From the NCBI GenBank assembly GCA_023630215.1, contig JALPRQ010000001.1, forward strand, positions 1,612,001 through 1,676,000: a stretch of DNA of 64,000 bases, read 5' to 3'. Below, one piece after another: positions 53,856-64,000 of the stretch. Both the position numbers and the translations under genes were made by a program. The notes under the pieces are model-generated. The model searched no databases and was not told the DNA's origin. It worked only from the letters and a program-made list of their open reading frames with translations. Position 1 is the stretch's first letter; the number at the start of each line of letters is the position of its first letter. The stretch is from Rhodobacteraceae bacterium NBU2976 (GTDB lineage Bacteria; Pseudomonadota; Alphaproteobacteria; Rhodobacterales; Rhodobacteraceae).

Positions 53856-55814
53856 ATGCCAACGATCATCCTCTTTGCTCCGCTGATCGGTGCGATTATT
53901 GCCGGGTTCTTCTGGCGCCTGATTGGCGAGAAGTCAGCGCAGATTGTTGCGACCTCGCTTCTGTTCCTGTCCTGCGCGCTGTCTTGGGTGCTATTCTTTG
54001 GGCATTACGAGCATTCGGAAACCCATACCATCATGCAATGGCTGGAAAGCGGGTCGCTGTCGGTTGACTGGGCGATCCGGCTGGATCGGCTGACGGCGGT
54101 GATGCTGATCGTGGTGACAACGGTATCGAGCCTCGTCCACCTCTATTCCTTTGGCTATATGGCCCATGACGATAACTGGAAAGAGGGCGAAAGCTACAAG
54201 CCCCGCTTCTTTGCTTACCTATCCTTCTTTACCTTCGCCATGCTGATGCTGGTGACGTCTGACAACCTGTTGCAGATGTTCTTTGGCTGGGAGGGAGTTG
54301 GCGTTGCCTCCTACTTGCTGATCGGGTTCTATTATCGCAAACCGTCGGCCAACGCAGCTGCGATGAAAGCATTCATCGTGAACCGTGTCGGTGATTTCGG
54401 CTTTGCGCTGGGGATATTCGGGATTTTTATGCTGACCGACAGCATAAACTTTTCGGACATCTTCACTGAAGGGCACCATCTGGCGGAGCTCACGTTCCCG
54501 TTCCTGTGGATGGAAGTGAACGCAATAGAGACCGTCACGCTACTTCTGTTCATCGGCGCGATGGGTAAATCTGCGCAACTGTTCCTGCACACCTGGCTGC
54601 CCGACGCGATGGAAGGGCCGACGCCTGTGTCCGCCCTGATCCATGCAGCAACGATGGTGACGGCAGGGGTATTCCTGGTCTGCCGCATGTCGCCATTGTT
54701 TGAATACGCGCCGGGCACGCTGCATTTCGTGACCATCATTGGAGCGCTGACCGCGTTTGTCGCCGCGACCATCGGTCTGGTGCAAAACGACATCAAGCGC
54801 GTCATCGCCTATTCCACAATGTCACAGCTGGGCTACATGTTCGTAGCGGCAGGCGTGGGCGTCTATTCCGTCGCCATGTTCCACCTGTTCACACACGCTT
54901 TTTTCAAGGCGATGCTGTTCCTTGGCGCGGGGTCCGTGATCCACGCGATGCACCACGAGCAGGACATGCGCAACTATGGCGGTCTGCGTAAAAAAATCCC
55001 CTATACCTTCTGGGCCATGATGATCGGTACGCTGGCGATCACCGGCGTCGGTATCCCGCTGACTCATATCGGGTTCGCCGGGTTCCTGTCCAAAGACGCG
55101 ATCATTGAAAGCGCCTTTGTCGGCAATAGCTTCGCCTTTTGGGCGCTGGTCGTCGCGGCCTGCTTCACCAGCTTCTATAGCTGGCGTCTGATGTTCCTGA
55201 CCTTCTTTGGAACCGAACGTGGCGATCATCACACGCACGAGCACGCCCATGACAGTCCGCTCGTCATGCTGATCCCGCTGGGAGTTCTGGCGTTGGGGGC
55301 CATTTTCGCCGGGATGTTGTGGTACGAGGATTTCTTTGGGCATCGTGTCGAAGAATGGTTCGGTACTGCGATTTACACGAACCACGAAACCAACCATACG
55401 CTGCATGATGCGCACGAAGTTGGCCCGTGGGTCAAAGCGTCGCCATTCATTGCCATGGTGTTGGGTTTCGCTGTTGCCTACTGGTTCTATATCTGGAACC
55501 CAGAGCGGCCAAAACAGTTGGCCGCGCGCAACCCGGGGGCTTACCAGTTCCTATTGAACAAATGGTATTTCGACGAGGTGTATGACTTCCTGTTCGTGCG
55601 ACCTGCACAGCACATCGGACGTTTCCTATGGAAAGGTGTGGATGGGAAAACCATCGACGGCGCGATTAACGGGGTGGCCATGGGTATCATCCCGCGCCTG
55701 ACACGGTTTGCGGGGCGTTTGCAATCGGGCTTCCTGTTCCACTATGCGTTCGCGATGATCCTTGGGGTTGTTGCCATCATTACCTGGTTCGCCATCACCG
55801 GAGGGGCGCACTAA
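53856..55814 (+). CDS. nuoL: NADH-quinone oxidoreductase subunit L
   Basis: A 652-residue antiporter-like subunit with [41 protein letters not shown] and the C-terminal lateral helix region. Pumps protons at the distal arm. Confidence 0.97.
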   Translation: MPTIILFAPLIGAIIAGFFWRLIGEKSAQIVATSLLFLSCALSWVLFFGHYEHSETHTIMQWLESGSLSVDWAIRLDRLTAVMLIVVTTVSSLVHLYSFGYMAHDDNWKEGESYKPRFFAYLSFFTFAMLMLVTSDNLLQMFFGWEGVGVASYLLIGFYYRKPSANAAAMKAFIVNRVGDFGFALGIFGIFMLTDSINFSDIFTEGHHLAELTFPFLWMEVNAIETVTLLLFIGAMGKSAQLFLHTWLPDAMEGPTPVSALIHAATMVTAGVFLVCRMSPLFEYAPGTLHFVTIIGALTAFVAATIGLVQNDIKRVIAYSTMSQLGYMFVAAGVGVYSVAMFHLFTHAFFKAMLFLGAGSVIHAMHHEQDMRNYGGLRKKIPYTFWAMMIGTLAITGVGIPLTHIGFAGFLSKDAIIESAFVGNSFAFWALVVAACFTSFYSWRLMFLTFFGTERGDHHTHEHAHDSPLVMLIPLGVLALGAIFAGMLWYEDFFGHRVEEWFGTAIYTNHETNHTLHDAHEVGPWVKASPFIAMVLGFAVAYWFYIWNPERPKQLAARNPGAYQFLLNKWYFDEVYDFLFVRPAQHIGRFLWKGVDGKTIDGAINGVAMGIIPRLTRFAGRLQSGFLFHYAFAMILGVVAIITWFAITGGAH

Positions 55815-55815
55815 T

Positions 55816-57354
55816 ATGGATAATTTGCTTTCCATCGTCACCTTTGCGCCGTTATTCGGTGCGGTCATTCTTCTGTTTTTCCTTAAGGGCGAAGACGAAT
55901 TGGCGGCGCGCAACGCCAAATTGCTGGCGTTGTTTACGACGGGTGTGACATTTCTGGCCTCGCTGGTGATCCTAGCGCAATTCGACCCCAGTGATCCTGG
56001 TTTCCAAATGGTTGAAGAGGCCGAATGGCTTGGCGGTCTGACCTATAAGCTTGGCGTCGACGGGATTAGTGTGTTGTTTGTGATGCTGACAACATTTCTG
56101 ATGCCGTTGGTAATCTTGTCGACGTGGACGGTTACCCATCGCATCAAGGAATATATGATCGCTTTCCTGCTCTTGGAAACGCTGATGATCGGTGTGTTCG
56201 TCGCGCTGGATCTGATCTTGTTCTACCTGTTCTTCGAGGCCGGGCTGATCCCGATGTTCCTGATCATCGGGATATGGGGCGGCAAGGATCGTATCTATGC
56301 CGCGTTCAAGTTCTTCCTCTACACGTTGCTTGGCTCTGTCCTGATGTTGGTTGCGATGATCGCCATGTGGTATGACGCAGGCACAACCGACATCGTTGCC
56401 CTGCTGCATCACGATTTCGCGTCGGAAACGATTTCGGTTCTGGGCTTTAACATCATTGGCGGGGCGCAGACCCTGATGTGGTTGGCCTTCTTTGCCAGCT
56501 TTGCGGTCAAAATGCCGATGTGGCCGGTCCACACATGGTTGCCGGATGCCCACGTGCAGGCCCCAACGGCGGGTTCCGTCGTGCTGGCGGCCATTCTGAT
56601 CAAGATGGGTGGCTACGGCTTTCTACGCTTCAGCCTGCCGATGTTCCCGGTTGCAAGTGACCTGATGCAGAACTTCGTATTCTTCTTGTCGGTGGCGGCG
56701 ATCATCCTGACTTCGCTGATTGCGTTGGCGCAGGAGGATATAAAGAAGCTGATCGCCTATAGCTCTGTCGCCCATATGGGCTTCGTGACGATGGGGATTT
56801 TCGCCTTCAACCAGCAAGGCGTTGACGGCGCGATCTTCCAGATGATCAGCCACGGCTTCATCTCTGGCGCACTGTTCCTGTCGGTTGGCGTGATCTATGA
56901 CCGGATGCATACGCGCGACATCGACGCTTATGGTGGCTTGGTTGTGCGGATGCCGGTCTATGCGATGATCTTCATGCTATTCACCATGGCCAACGTTGGT
57001 TTGCCGGGCACGTCCGGGTTTATTGGCGAATTCCTGACGCTGGTTGGCGTGTTCAAGGTGAACACATGGGTGGCTGCGGGCGCAACGACAGGGGTGATCC
57101 TGTCTGCGGCCTATGCGCTTTACCTCTATCGTCGGGTCATCTTCGGTGATCTGATCAAAGAGAGCCTGAAGGGCATCAAAGACATGGACGCACGTGAAAA
57201 ACTGATCATGGCGCCCTTGATCTTCTTCACAATCCTTTTGGGGATTTATCCGGTTCTGGTGCTCGACATCACCGGGCCGACGGTCGAGGCGCTTCTCGAC
57301 TCCATAAGTAACGTCGTGGGTGTGGTGGAAACCGCAACCACCGCAACGCACTGA
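55816..57354 (+). CDS. nuoM: NADH-quinone oxidoreductase subunit M
   Basis: A 512-residue antiporter-like subunit with [21 protein letters not shown] and [17 protein letters not shown]. Start at ATG 55816, just after the nuoL stop. Confidence 0.97.
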   Translation: MDNLLSIVTFAPLFGAVILLFFLKGEDELAARNAKLLALFTTGVTFLASLVILAQFDPSDPGFQMVEEAEWLGGLTYKLGVDGISVLFVMLTTFLMPLVILSTWTVTHRIKEYMIAFLLLETLMIGVFVALDLILFYLFFEAGLIPMFLIIGIWGGKDRIYAAFKFFLYTLLGSVLMLVAMIAMWYDAGTTDIVALLHHDFASETISVLGFNIIGGAQTLMWLAFFASFAVKMPMWPVHTWLPDAHVQAPTAGSVVLAAILIKMGGYGFLRFSLPMFPVASDLMQNFVFFLSVAAIILTSLIALAQEDIKKLIAYSSVAHMGFVTMGIFAFNQQGVDGAIFQMISHGFISGALFLSVGVIYDRMHTRDIDAYGGLVVRMPVYAMIFMLFTMANVGLPGTSGFIGEFLTLVGVFKVNTWVAAGATTGVILSAAYALYLYRRVIFGDLIKESLKGIKDMDAREKLIMAPLIFFTILLGIYPVLVLDITGPTVEALLDSISNVVGVVETATTATH

Positions 57355-57366
57355 TCGGGTGACGAT

Positions 57367-58809
57367 ATGCTGAGCAACGATATTTCCGTAATCCTCCCCG
57401 AGCTGCTGCTGGCGGTCTTTGCCATGGCCAGCCTGATGATCGGCGTCTGGTCCAAAAAGCAGGAGGCCGTGTCCAACCTGATCCTGTGGGCCACTGCCAT
57501 CATCTTTGTTGTCTTTGGCGCATGGATCGGCCTCTCGCCCGAAGGGACCAGCACCGCGTTTAACGGCGCGTTCGTCAATGATGGGTTTGCCCGGTTCTCC
57601 AAGGTTGTGATGCTATGGGGTGGGGCGTCCATGATGGTTCTGTCGCGTGACTATCTGCTGAAAAATGACCTTCTGAAATATGAATATCCGGCGCTGATTA
57701 CACTGGCGATGGTTGGGATGATGATGATGGTCTCCGCAGGCGACCTGATGGCGCTCTATATGGGGTTAGAATTGCAGTCCCTGTCGCTCTACGTGATTGC
57801 TGCATTCCGTCGCGACAGCCTTCGCTCGACCGAGGCCGGGCTGAAATATTTCGTTCTTGGCGCACTGTCATCAGGCCTGCTGCTTTATGGCGCGTCGTTG
57901 GTTTATGGCTATACGGGCACGACCAGTTTTACCGCGATATCCAGCGTTGTCACGCTGGAAGGGGTCTCGTTGGGTCTGCTGTTTGGCCTCGTGTTCCTGG
58001 CCACTGGCATGGCGTTCAAAGTCTCTGCTGCGCCGTTCCATATGTGGACGCCTGACGTTTACGAAGGGTCGCCCACACCGGTCACCGGATTCTTTGCCAC
58101 TGCACCCAAAGTGGCCGCCGCCGCCATGTTTGCCCGCGTGCTGTTTGACGCGTTTGGCGAGGCGGTCAGCGATTGGCAACAAATCCTTGTCTTTCTGTCA
58201 ATTGCTTCGATGTTCCTTGGCTCCATCGCTGCTATCGGACAGAAAAATATCAAACGTCTGATGGCCTATTCCTCCATCGCGCATATGGGTTTTGCATTGA
58301 TGGGGCTGGCTGCTGGGACCGAGGAAGGGGCGCAATCGCTTCTGATCTACCTCGCCATCTATGTCACAATGAATGTCGGCGTGTTCGCCTTCATCCTGAA
58401 TATGGAGCGTGATGGACGCCCGATCCTGTCGATTGACAGTCTGGGCATGTATTCCCGTGTTGCCCCCGGTCGCGCACTGGCGCTGGCGATCCTGATGTTC
58501 TCGCTTGCCGGAATTCCGCCGCTGGTTGGGTTCTTCGGGAAGTTTTATGTGCTCAGCGCCGCTGTCGATGCGGGTCTGATCTGGTTGGCGGTTGCTGGTG
58601 TGATCGCGTCTGTTATTGGGGCCTACTATTACCTGCGGATCATTTTCCTCATGTATTTTGGGGAACAGACCGAGGGACTGAACGGCACCATGCCCGCCGC
58701 TCATTGGGTGTTCCTAGGGGGTGCCGCTGCGGCGATGGTGCTTGGTGTTTATAACCTGTTCGGCGTTGAGAGCATCGCCGGAATTGCGGCCGCGACGCTA
58801 ATCCATTGA
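57367..58809 (+). CDS. nuoN: NADH-quinone oxidoreductase subunit N
   Basis: A 480-residue antiporter-like subunit with [39 protein letters not shown] and [17 protein letters not shown]. Last nuo gene; the TGA overlaps the TTG start of birA. Confidence 0.97.
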   Translation: MLSNDISVILPELLLAVFAMASLMIGVWSKKQEAVSNLILWATAIIFVVFGAWIGLSPEGTSTAFNGAFVNDGFARFSKVVMLWGGASMMVLSRDYLLKNDLLKYEYPALITLAMVGMMMMVSAGDLMALYMGLELQSLSLYVIAAFRRDSLRSTEAGLKYFVLGALSSGLLLYGASLVYGYTGTTSFTAISSVVTLEGVSLGLLFGLVFLATGMAFKVSAAPFHMWTPDVYEGSPTPVTGFFATAPKVAAAAMFARVLFDAFGEAVSDWQQILVFLSIASMFLGSIAAIGQKNIKRLMAYSSIAHMGFALMGLAAGTEEGAQSLLIYLAIYVTMNVGVFAFILNMERDGRPILSIDSLGMYSRVAPGRALALAILMFSLAGIPPLVGFFGKFYVLSAAVDAGLIWLAVAGVIASVIGAYYYLRIIFLMYFGEQTEGLNGTMPAAHWVFLGGAAAAMVLGVYNLFGVESIAGIAAATLIH

Positions 58810-59555
58810 TCGCCATCTGGCCCGAGGGCGTGGGGCTGGAAACCCACGCCTCGCTCCCTTCCACGATGATTACCGCACGCGAACGCGCCGCAACGGGCGA
58901 GCGTGGGCCGCTTTGGATTCATGCCCAACGACAGACTGCCGGGACCGGGCGTCGTGGGCGTCCCTGGCGGGATATTCCGGGAAACTTTTCGGCAACGCTT
59001 TTGATGACGCCACCGGACCCGAACCAAGCGGCATTGCGATCTTTCATTGCCGCACTGGCGCTGCGCGATGCGTTTATCGAACAGACCGGTCGCACAGACC
59101 TGTTCACCCTGAAATGGCCCAATGATGTGTTGCTAAAGGGGCGCAAGGTGGCCGGGATATTGCTGGAAATGCAGGGGCAAACCTTGACCATCGGGATCGG
59201 TGTCAACCTTGCGGCAACGCCCGCCATGGATGCGCTGGAAACCAACGCCACACCGCCCATCAGCCTACGGGAAGCCACAGGTGTTACCGTCACCACGGAC
59301 GAATTTCTTGCCTCGCTGGCGATGGCATTTCAGCGCTGGGAAACACAATTTTTGACCTACGGATTCGAACCAATCCGCACGGCTTGGCTTAATCACGCCG
59401 CACAACTTGGGGGTATCGTCACCGCACGCATGCCGAACCGAACGGAAAGCGGCACCTTTACCACTATCGACTCCACCGGCGCTATTGTTCTACAAACGGC
59501 CAAAGGCAAGCTGACCCTACCAGCCGCCGATATCTTCTTTGGACCGGAGGTCTGA
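58806..59555 (+). CDS. birA: Biotin-[acetyl-CoA-carboxylase] ligase
   Basis: A 249-residue biotin protein ligase without the N-terminal DNA-binding domain, so not a BirA-type repressor. Motifs: [12 protein letters not shown] (biotinyl-AMP loop), [17 protein letters not shown] and IGIGVNLA. Start is TTG at 58806, sharing 4 bp with the nuoN stop (TTGA). Confidence 0.92.
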   Translation: MIAIWPEGVGLETHASLPSTMITARERAATGERGPLWIHAQRQTAGTGRRGRPWRDIPGNFSATLLMTPPDPNQAALRSFIAALALRDAFIEQTGRTDLFTLKWPNDVLLKGRKVAGILLEMQGQTLTIGIGVNLAATPAMDALETNATPPISLREATGVTVTTDEFLASLAMAFQRWETQFLTYGFEPIRTAWLNHAAQLGGIVTARMPNRTESGTFTTIDSTGAIVLQTAKGKLTLPAADIFFGPEV

Positions 59556-60328
59556 TGCTACTCACCATTGATGTGGGAAATACCAACGCCGTTTTTGCAA
59601 TACATGATGGCGAAAAATTTATCGGCGAATGGCGGTGTTCTACCGACTATCGCCGCACCGCCGATCAATATTATGTCTGGTTGTCGACCTTGATCGAGGC
59701 GCGAAAGCTTGATGTGAAGATTGACGAGGTCGTGATTTCTTCGACCGCACCCCGCGTGGTTTTCAATCTACGCGTCCTGTGTGACCGCTATTTCAACACG
59801 CGCCCACTGGTTGTTGGGAAACCCGATTGTCTGCTGCCAACCCCACCAAGGGTTGATGCGGGTGTGGGTATCGGGCCCGACCGATTGGCCAACGCGGCTG
59901 GGGCGTTTGACCGGTATGGCGGTGATACGGTTGTCGTCGATTTTGGGACGGCCACCAATTTCGACGTCGTCGCCGAAGACGGCGCTTATGTCGGCGGCGT
60001 CATCGCACCCGGTGTAAATCTTTCGCTGGAAGCCTTGCATCAGGGCGCAGCCGCCTTACCTCATGTCGATATCACGATGCCCGAGCAGGTCATCGGAACC
60101 AATACCATCGCCTGCATACAGTCAGGCATTTACTGGGGCTATACGGGCCTCATCCAAGGCATTTCTGAACGGATCAAAGCAGAATATGGCCGACCGATGA
60201 CAATTGTCGGGACCGGCGGCCTTGCGCCATTATTCGAACAAGGGGACGTCCATTTTGACCATGTCGACGCGGACCTGACCCTTCATGGCCTGACGGTCAT
60301 ACATAAAATTAATAAGGAAAACTCATGA
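59555..60328 (+). CDS. coaX: Type III pantothenate kinase
   Basis: A 257-residue CoaX: LTIDVGNTNAVFAIHDG (phosphate loop), GIGPDRLANAAGAF, VDFGTATNFDVV and GGVIAPGVNLS. Phosphorylates pantothenate in CoA synthesis. Overlaps birA by 1 bp (TGATG) and rnj by 4 bp. Confidence 0.95.
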   Translation: MLLTIDVGNTNAVFAIHDGEKFIGEWRCSTDYRRTADQYYVWLSTLIEARKLDVKIDEVVISSTAPRVVFNLRVLCDRYFNTRPLVVGKPDCLLPTPPRVDAGVGIGPDRLANAAGAFDRYGGDTVVVDFGTATNFDVVAEDGAYVGGVIAPGVNLSLEALHQGAAALPHVDITMPEQVIGTNTIACIQSGIYWGYTGLIQGISERIKAEYGRPMTIVGTGGLAPLFEQGDVHFDHVDADLTLHGLTVIHKINKENS

Positions 60329-61995
60329 GTAAGAACCGACTGATTTACCTGCCTCTCGGTGGGGCAGGGGAAATCGGGATGAATATGTACCTTTATGGCT
60401 ATGGGCCAGAGGGGGCAGAGCGGTATATTCTGGTAGATGTTGGTGTGACCTTCCCAGATATGGACACAACGCCAGGTGTTGATCTGATCATGGCCGATGC
60501 CGATTACATCATCCAACGGGCGGACCGGCTGGAGGGGATCATCATCACCCACGCGCACGAAGATCATATCGGCGCGATTGGCTTGCTTTATCCGAAACTG
60601 CAAGCACCAATCTATTGTCGCCCCTTCACAGCGGCCATAGCGCAAAACAAGATGGAGCGTGACGGGAATGACCCGAAAAAGGTGCAGGAATGCGCCCCTT
60701 GGCCCGCGATGGTCGAGGTGGGGCCATTCCAAATCGGCTTCGTGCCGATTTCGCATTCCATTCCGGAGGCCTCGGCCCTAGTGATTGACAGTCCGGCCGG
60801 GCGGATATTTCACACTGGTGATTTCAAAACCGACCCCAGCCCACTGGTCGGCGAGGCATTTGACCCGGACCTGATTGCATCGGTTGCAAAGGGTGGGGTG
60901 AAAGCGCTGATGTGTGACAGCACCAACGTTTTCTCACCCAATCCAGGGCGATCCGAGGCATCGCTGAAAGAGGATATCGGCAAACTGATGGCCGAGGCAG
61001 AGGGAATGATTGTTGCCACAACATTTGCCTCCAATGTTGCCCGGTTGAAAACGCTGGCACAGGCGGCCAAGGATGCCGGGCGTTCTGTGATCGTGGCGGG
61101 TCGAGCCATGAACACAATGATCCAGACGGCGGTTAGCACGGGCGTTTTGACCGATTTCCCACCGGTTCTGGATGTAGAGGATTTCGGTGATGTGCCCCGA
61201 CGCAATCTGTTGGTCTTGGCCACAGGTTCACAAGGCGAACGCCGCGCAGCGACAGCAGGGCTGGCCCGTGGCAAATATCGCGGGATAGAGCTGCAAAAAG
61301 GCGATACCTATCTGTTTTCTTCAAAAACCATTCCGGGAAACGAACGGTCAATTTCCCATATTTACAATCAATTGGCCGAACAGGGCGTGAATGTGATCGA
61401 CGCTGATGATGGTCATTATCATGTCTCGGGCCATGCCAACCGACCGGATCTTGTGCAGATGCATGATCTGATCAACGCGGATGTGGTCATTCCGATGCAT
61501 GGCGAATATCGCCACCTGCGCGAACATGCGGAATTGGTCGAGAGTAATGGCGGCACGGCGTTAATTGCCAAAAACGGCGTAATGGTGGACCTGACACACC
61601 AAGCAAAGGTGGTCGAGCAAATCGAGGTCGGGCGAACATATCTGGACGGAACGGTACTGATCGGGAATATGGACGGGATCGTGCGCGAACGTCTGCAAAT
61701 GGCATTGCGCGGGCATATGGTTGTTTCCCTAGTGCTAGAAGAAGACGGAACCCCGATCGATGGCGCATGGATCGAGGCCGTCGGCATGCCCGATGAATCT
61801 CGTCATCAGAACGGATTGATCGAAAATTTGGAACGTGCTGTCGATGACACGATGGAGACCGCAACGCGCAAGATGTTGCGTAGTGACGAGGCCATCGAAG
61901 ACGCTGTGTCCCGCGTCGTGCAAAAGGTCTGTTCCGATACAGTCGGCAAAAAACCCGTTGTGACCGTAATGATCAATCGACTGGTGACTGAGTAG
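60325..61995 (+). CDS. rnj: Ribonuclease J
   Basis: A 556-residue metallo-beta-lactamase/beta-CASP RNase: HAHEDHIGA (His76, His78, Asp80, His81), SHSIPEA, HTGDFKTD, and beta-CASP motifs (CDSTN, ATGSQGE, HVSGHANRPD). It acts in 5' to 3' mRNA decay. Overlaps coaX by 4 bp. Confidence 0.95.
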   Translation: MSKNRLIYLPLGGAGEIGMNMYLYGYGPEGAERYILVDVGVTFPDMDTTPGVDLIMADADYIIQRADRLEGIIITHAHEDHIGAIGLLYPKLQAPIYCRPFTAAIAQNKMERDGNDPKKVQECAPWPAMVEVGPFQIGFVPISHSIPEASALVIDSPAGRIFHTGDFKTDPSPLVGEAFDPDLIASVAKGGVKALMCDSTNVFSPNPGRSEASLKEDIGKLMAEAEGMIVATTFASNVARLKTLAQAAKDAGRSVIVAGRAMNTMIQTAVSTGVLTDFPPVLDVEDFGDVPRRNLLVLATGSQGERRAATAGLARGKYRGIELQKGDTYLFSSKTIPGNERSISHIYNQLAEQGVNVIDADDGHYHVSGHANRPDLVQMHDLINADVVIPMHGEYRHLREHAELVESNGGTALIAKNGVMVDLTHQAKVVEQIEVGRTYLDGTVLIGNMDGIVRERLQMALRGHMVVSLVLEEDGTPIDGAWIEAVGMPDESRHQNGLIENLERAVDDTMETATRKMLRSDEAIEDAVSRVVQKVCSDTVGKKPVVTVMINRLVTE

Positions 61996-62000
61996 GGGGG

Positions 62001-63719
62001 TTAGCCCTCCTCGGTCACCGGCTCTTCTGCCTTTGATTTGCGAGGCGCACGCTTGCGTTTAGGCTTCTCGGCAACGGGTTCCTGTGCGTCCGCTGACGCC
62101 ACTTCGGTTGTGGAATCATCTGTTTTTGCAGCGGGTTTTTTGCGGCTACGCGTTGTTTTTTTCGGGGTATCTTTTGTTTCGTCGGACGCCGTACTATCCG
62201 ATTTCTTCGCGCGAGAACGTGTCGATTTCGGCTTCTTATCGTCAGCTTTTATGTCGTCGCTTGTTTGATCCGCTTCAGTATTACCCGCAGTTGCTTGTTT
62301 TTGAACAGGTTTGGGGGCTGGAACATCATCTTTTCCAGCTGCCACAAGTGCTTTGGACAGATCGATCAGCATGAAAGCGGGAACGTGATCCCCCATACCC
62401 ACCACCGAGTCACGGGTGTTCGATTTACGTTGACGTTGAGTATCGTCCGATGATCGCGGTGCCTGTGATTTGGCACGTGCCGGTTGCTGAGTTTCGGCCG
62501 CTGGTTTGCTGTTGCGGGTGCTATCTTTGCTGCTGGTGTCTTGACCTGTTTCGGCTTTTGGCGCTTGTGACTTAAGGGGGCTTTCGATGCGTGGAATTTC
62601 CTGTTTCACAAGGTCTTCGATTGCGGCAAGATATTTTTCGTCTGATGGCACAAATATCGAATAGGCTTTGCCGTCACGCCCGGCGCGTCCGGTTCGTCCA
62701 ATCCGGTGAACGTAATCTTCGGCATGAGACGGAATATCGAAATTGAAGACGTGACTGACCGATGGGATGTCCAGACCACGCGCCGCCACGTCAGAGGCCA
62801 CCAACAATTTCAACTTTCCATCGCGGAAGCTTTCCAGAATCCGTGTGCGCACGGATTGATCCAGGTCACCATGGATCGCGTCCGCATCAAAGCCATGGCT
62901 TTTCAAGGATTTGGCAACAACATCAACGTCCCGTTTGCGATTGCAAAAGATGATCGCGTTGGTCAGTTTCTCGCCTTCGCTGGTGATCAGCGAGCGTAGA
63001 ATTTCCCGTTTGTCTTTGAACGCCATGTCCTTGCGCCGTGGTTTATGTATCACGATGCCTTGTTCAATGGTTTCCGACGTAGACGATTGCCGCGCGACTT
63101 CGACACGAACCGGGTTGGAAAGGAATTCGTTGGTCACGCGGGTGATCTCAGGAGCCATTGTGGCTGAGAAGAACAGGGTCTGACGCGTAAACGGTGTCAG
63201 TTTGAAGATACGTTCGATATCGGGAATAAATCCCATATCCAGCATTCGATCCGCTTCGTCGACCACCATGATCTGTACGCCGGTCAACATCAGTTTGCCG
63301 CGTTCGAAATGGTCCAACAGTCGGCCCGGCGTTGCGATCAGAACGTCGACCCCTCGGTCAATCAGCTTGTCCTGATCACCAAAGCTGACGCCGCCAATCA
63401 GCAGCGCCATCGACAGTTTCATATGCTTGGCATAGGCTTCGAAATTCTCGGCCACCTGGGCGGCCAGTTCGCGCGTCGGGCATAGAACCAAGGATCGTGG
63501 CATGCGGGCGCGGGCACGCCCCTTTGCCAGCATGGTGATCATCGGCAATGTAAAACTTGCGGTTTTTCCGGTTCCTGTCTGGGCGATGCCCAAAACGTCA
63601 CGCCCTTCAAGAGCATGCGGGATGGCTTGCGCCTGTATCGGGGTGGGGGTTTCGTAGCCGGCTTCGACCACGGCTTGCAGGACCTTCGGGTCCAGCTTCA
63701 AATCAGAGAATGTCGTCAT
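62001..63719 (-). CDS. DEAD-box RNA helicase (RhlE-like) with long basic tail
   Basis: A 572-residue helicase: Q motif, AQTGTGKT (46-53), PTRELA, DEAD (154-157), SAT (185-187), HRIGRTGR (338-345). After about 380 follows a low-complexity Lys/Ser/Thr/Glu/Pro-rich tail of some 190 residues, probably disordered and RNA-binding. ATG at 63717-63719 chosen; the frame is open 20 codons earlier. Converges on RNase J with 5 bp between stops, so the two may act together on RNA decay. Confidence 0.92.
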   Translation of the reverse strand: MTTFSDLKLDPKVLQAVVEAGYETPTPIQAQAIPHALEGRDVLGIAQTGTGKTASFTLPMITMLAKGRARARMPRSLVLCPTRELAAQVAENFEAYAKHMKLSMALLIGGVSFGDQDKLIDRGVDVLIATPGRLLDHFERGKLMLTGVQIMVVDEADRMLDMGFIPDIERIFKLTPFTRQTLFFSATMAPEITRVTNEFLSNPVRVEVARQSSTSETIEQGIVIHKPRRKDMAFKDKREILRSLITSEGEKLTNAIIFCNRKRDVDVVAKSLKSHGFDADAIHGDLDQSVRTRILESFRDGKLKLLVASDVAARGLDIPSVSHVFNFDIPSHAEDYVHRIGRTGRAGRDGKAYSIFVPSDEKYLAAIEDLVKQEIPRIESPLKSQAPKAETGQDTSSKDSTRNSKPAAETQQPARAKSQAPRSSDDTQRQRKSNTRDSVVGMGDHVPAFMLIDLSKALVAAGKDDVPAPKPVQKQATAGNTEADQTSDDIKADDKKPKSTRSRAKKSDSTASDETKDTPKKTTRSRKKPAAKTDDSTTEVASADAQEPVAEKPKRKRAPRKSKAEEPVTEEG

Positions 63720-63918
63720 CTGTGTCCGTCTGTTGCGGCTTGTTACATGCCGCAATGTCAGCGCGGCGCGGGAAACCATATTGCCTCCCTTCGTGATAAG
63801 GGGTGCATATAGAGAAATCGTGGGGACGTCAATGTAACTTCCGGCGGCTATTTGCCAATTAGGGCTTTAATTGCCGCCACGTCGGGGCTATATGCCCGTC
63901 AATTGATCGAGGTTTTAC

Positions 63919-64000
63919 ATGCTGAAAGAACTCCCAAAAGCATATCGCGGTTTGGAACTGTTAAATGTCACGTCGGTGCGCCACTGGACGGACAAAACTT
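63919..64000 (+). CDS. Start of probable ferredoxin-NADP reductase, cut by window edge
   Basis: ATG at 63919 with GAGG upstream opens a frame of 27 codons to the right edge, containing VTSVRHWTDK, the usual N-terminal strand of alphaproteobacterial ferredoxin--NADP+ reductase (Fpr). Only this fragment is visible, so the call is tentative. Divergent from the helicase. Confidence 0.5.
   Translation, partial: MLKELPKAYRGLELLNVTSVRHWTDKT

Noticed and set aside
61993-62016. G-rich/C-rich hairpin between RNase J and the helicase as a terminator
   Set aside because: Short stem with a G-T pair and no T-run on either side.

Overview
This window looks like chromosome of a marine alphaproteobacterium of the order Rhodobacterales (Roseobacter group). 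That reading rests on the complex I operon interrupted by many small membrane and secreted genes, the DUF5337, DUF6477 and DUF6456 families, the pcaDCHG-BKACE-pcaB order, the MttB-family methyltransferase and the nuo-birA-coaX-RNase J order. Coding density is high, and many gene pairs are joined by ATGA or TGATG/TAATG overlaps. No insertion sequence, integrase, phage module or CRISPR array was seen.

Layout. 1-7.1 kb: a universal stress protein cut by the left edge, an operon of ABC-F ATPase, MarC-family protein and membrane-anchored retropepsin-like protease, ndk, then purM-purN-saccharopine dehydrogenase. 7.2-14.4 kb: a tRNA with anticodon CAU, an EnvZ-like sensor kinase, and the protocatechuate branch of the beta-ketoadipate pathway (pcaD, pcaC, pcaH, pcaG, an alpha/beta hydrolase, a BKACE enzyme, pcaB) read leftward from tRNA-Asn. 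14.4-21.9 kb: a Tat/lipoprotein L,D-transpeptidase, an EamA transporter, then a visibly more AT-rich surface-sugar segment (acyltransferase-SGNH, PseH-like acetyltransferase, formyltransferase, DUF4910 protein). 21.9-33.5 kb: guaA, the MttB homologue, the divergent DUF6477/DUF6456 pair, tpiA with Fe-S assembly genes, tgt, a hydrolase and lon. 33.5-37.2 kb: two paralogous GT90/CAP10-type glycosyltransferases around tRNA-Val, a UDP-glucuronate decarboxylase-like protein, and two tRNA-Asp genes. 37.3-40.3 kb: a YbjN-like secreted protein and a complete four-gene bufferin (RiPP metallophore) operon. 40.6-58.8 kb: nuoA-N with about ten accessory ORFs. 58.8-64 kb: birA, coaX and RNase J coupled to nuoN, a convergent DEAD-box helicase, and the first codons of a probable ferredoxin-NADP reductase.

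How the genes work together. The pca genes take protocatechuate to beta-ketoadipate. The embedded BKACE enzyme could then cleave it with acetyl-CoA, in place of PcaIJ/PcaF, which are not in the window. The buf operon encodes a secreted four-Cys precursor, its iron-dependent modifying enzyme, the partner protein and a DoxX membrane protein, consistent with periplasmic metal (copper) sequestration. The GT90 pair next to a UDP-xylose-forming enzyme suggests a xylosylation module. The nuo operon builds a 14-subunit complex I, and its NuoE carries an extra C-terminal helix-hairpin-helix-like domain repeated in the membrane protein encoded next to it.

The most interesting items are the bufferin operon, the unannotated-size small ORFs inside nuo (41-aa and 48-aa proteins), the NuoE domain duplication, the GT90-UXS module and the DUF6456 regulator, a possible gene-transfer-agent activator. 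All calls come from reading sequence; no database search was run.
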